Source: Methylovirgula sp. 4M-Z18
GTDB taxonomy: Bacteria; Pseudomonadota; Alphaproteobacteria; Rhizobiales; Beijerinckiaceae
Direction of reading: 5' to 3'
DNA length: 64,000 nucleotides
NCBI RefSeq assembly: GCF_037890675.1
Contig: NZ_CP149574.1
Span: 1,364,001-1,428,000 of the forward strand
In this document: positions 63,643 through 64,000 of the stretch, one piece after another
Numbering within the stretch: position 1 is the stretch's first letter
How the letters are laid out: each line of letters opens with the position of its first letter
Position numbers and translations under genes: made by a program
Notes under the pieces: model-generated
What the model was told of the DNA's origin: nothing
Database searches by the model: none
The model's input: the letters and a program-made list of their open reading frames with translations, nothing else

Positions 63643-64000
63643 TTGACACTTTATGGTTTCCTCGAGATCGGCGTAACCTTGGCGCTGGTTGTGCTCGCGG
63701 CTTATCCGCTGGGACTTTTCATGGCCGAAGTGCTGGAGGGCCGACGACATGTCGTGGCGCCAGCGCTGCGGTCGGTCGAGCGAGGCTTCTATCGCCTAGC
63801 TGGTATCGACCCCGAGGCCGGGCAGGGATGGCTCGAGTATGCGGTGGCGATGTTGGCCTTTTGCGCCGCCTGTCTGTTCAGCCTTTATGCGGTGCTGCGA
63901 TGTCAGGCGTTCCTGCCGCTCAACCCCCAAGGTTTCCCCGGCGTGCCGCCGGACCTCGCTTTCAACATCGCCGTCAGTTTCATTACCAACACCAATTGGC
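63643..64000 (+). CDS. kdpA: KdpA, potassium-transporting ATPase subunit A (5' part only)
   Basis: The first 119 codons of KdpA, the channel-like subunit of the high-affinity KdpFABC K+ pump; the gene is cut by the window end in SFITNTNW. A hydrophobic N-terminal helix (FLEIGVTLALVVLAAYPLGLF) and the conserved region AEVLEG...ERGFYRLAGIDPEAGQGW are present. The start appears to be TTG at 63643, with GAGGA eight bases upstream. No KdpF is recognised before it. Confidence 0.88.
   Translation, partial: MTLYGFLEIGVTLALVVLAAYPLGLFMAEVLEGRRHVVAPALRSVERGFYRLAGIDPEAGQGWLEYAVAMLAFCAACLFSLYAVLRCQAFLPLNPQGFPGVPPDLAFNIAVSFITNTNW

Overview
The window looks like chromosomal DNA of an alphaproteobacterium of the order Hyphomicrobiales (Rhizobiales), most plausibly near Beijerinckiaceae or Methylocystaceae. 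The basis is the high GC content, frequent GTG/TTG starts, the GapR, DUF882 and DUF2093 proteins typical of the group, a pyrophosphate-type phosphofructokinase, the conserved gene orders ileS-lspA-hypothetical-M16-M16-mutL, tadA/rluB-rsmD and thyA-folA-hflKC-degP, and dispersed palindromic repeats of a kind common in rhizobial genomes. The family-level placement is an inference. I saw no tRNA, rRNA, CRISPR array, insertion sequence or prophage.

Region 1 (1-24039) is the accessory part. After a sensor histidine kinase comes half of a type VI secretion system (T6SS): vgrG, a small accessory gene, tagH (FHA), tssK, tssL (with OmpA domain), tssM, tagF, pppA, ppkA and an antisense PAAR gene. The sheath, Hcp, ClpV and the other baseplate genes are not in the window, and no tssJ is seen. 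The presence of TagH, TagF, a PP2C phosphatase and a membrane Ser/Thr kinase points to post-translational control by phosphorylation. Between tagH and tssK lie two genes on the opposite strand: a membrane-anchored protein joining a degenerate M23 domain to an intact-looking lytic transglycosylase domain, and a secreted DUF1036 protein. Downstream are a secreted caspase-like protein with Sel1 repeats, a secreted Gly/Ser repeat protein, a CHAP-like amidase and a divergent protein of unknown function. The last two are candidates for T6SS-linked cargo.

Region 2 (24040-25349) has no protein gene. It carries three tandem units that look like small-RNA genes. Each has a -35-like hexamer exactly 40 nt upstream of a GGARTGC motif and ends in a hairpin with a T-run. 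Layout and sequence recall the rhizobial AbcR/alpha-r15 RNAs.

Region 3 (25350-44717) is mainly housekeeping: a YbgC-type thioesterase, a DUF882 murein hydrolase, gapR, hisS, a VOC protein, an omega-aminotransferase, ohr, a HAD hydrolase, a MaoC hydratase, ribF, a metallo-beta-lactamase-fold hydrolase, PPi-phosphofructokinase, a DUF2239 protein divergent from a GIY-YIG protein, then ileS-lspA. Composite inverted repeats of about 166 bp sit in intergenic spaces, with a third full copy in the next region.

Region 4 (44718-64000) holds an M16 protease pair, mutL, a secreted phosphodiesterase/phosphatase, an ABC importer of the nitrate/sulfonate/taurine type, rsmD, an RluB-type pseudouridine synthase with a basic repeat tail, tadA, a DUF2093 gene, thyA-folA, hflK-hflC-degP (membrane and envelope protein quality control), a Kir-type potassium channel and the start of kdpA, which runs off the window.
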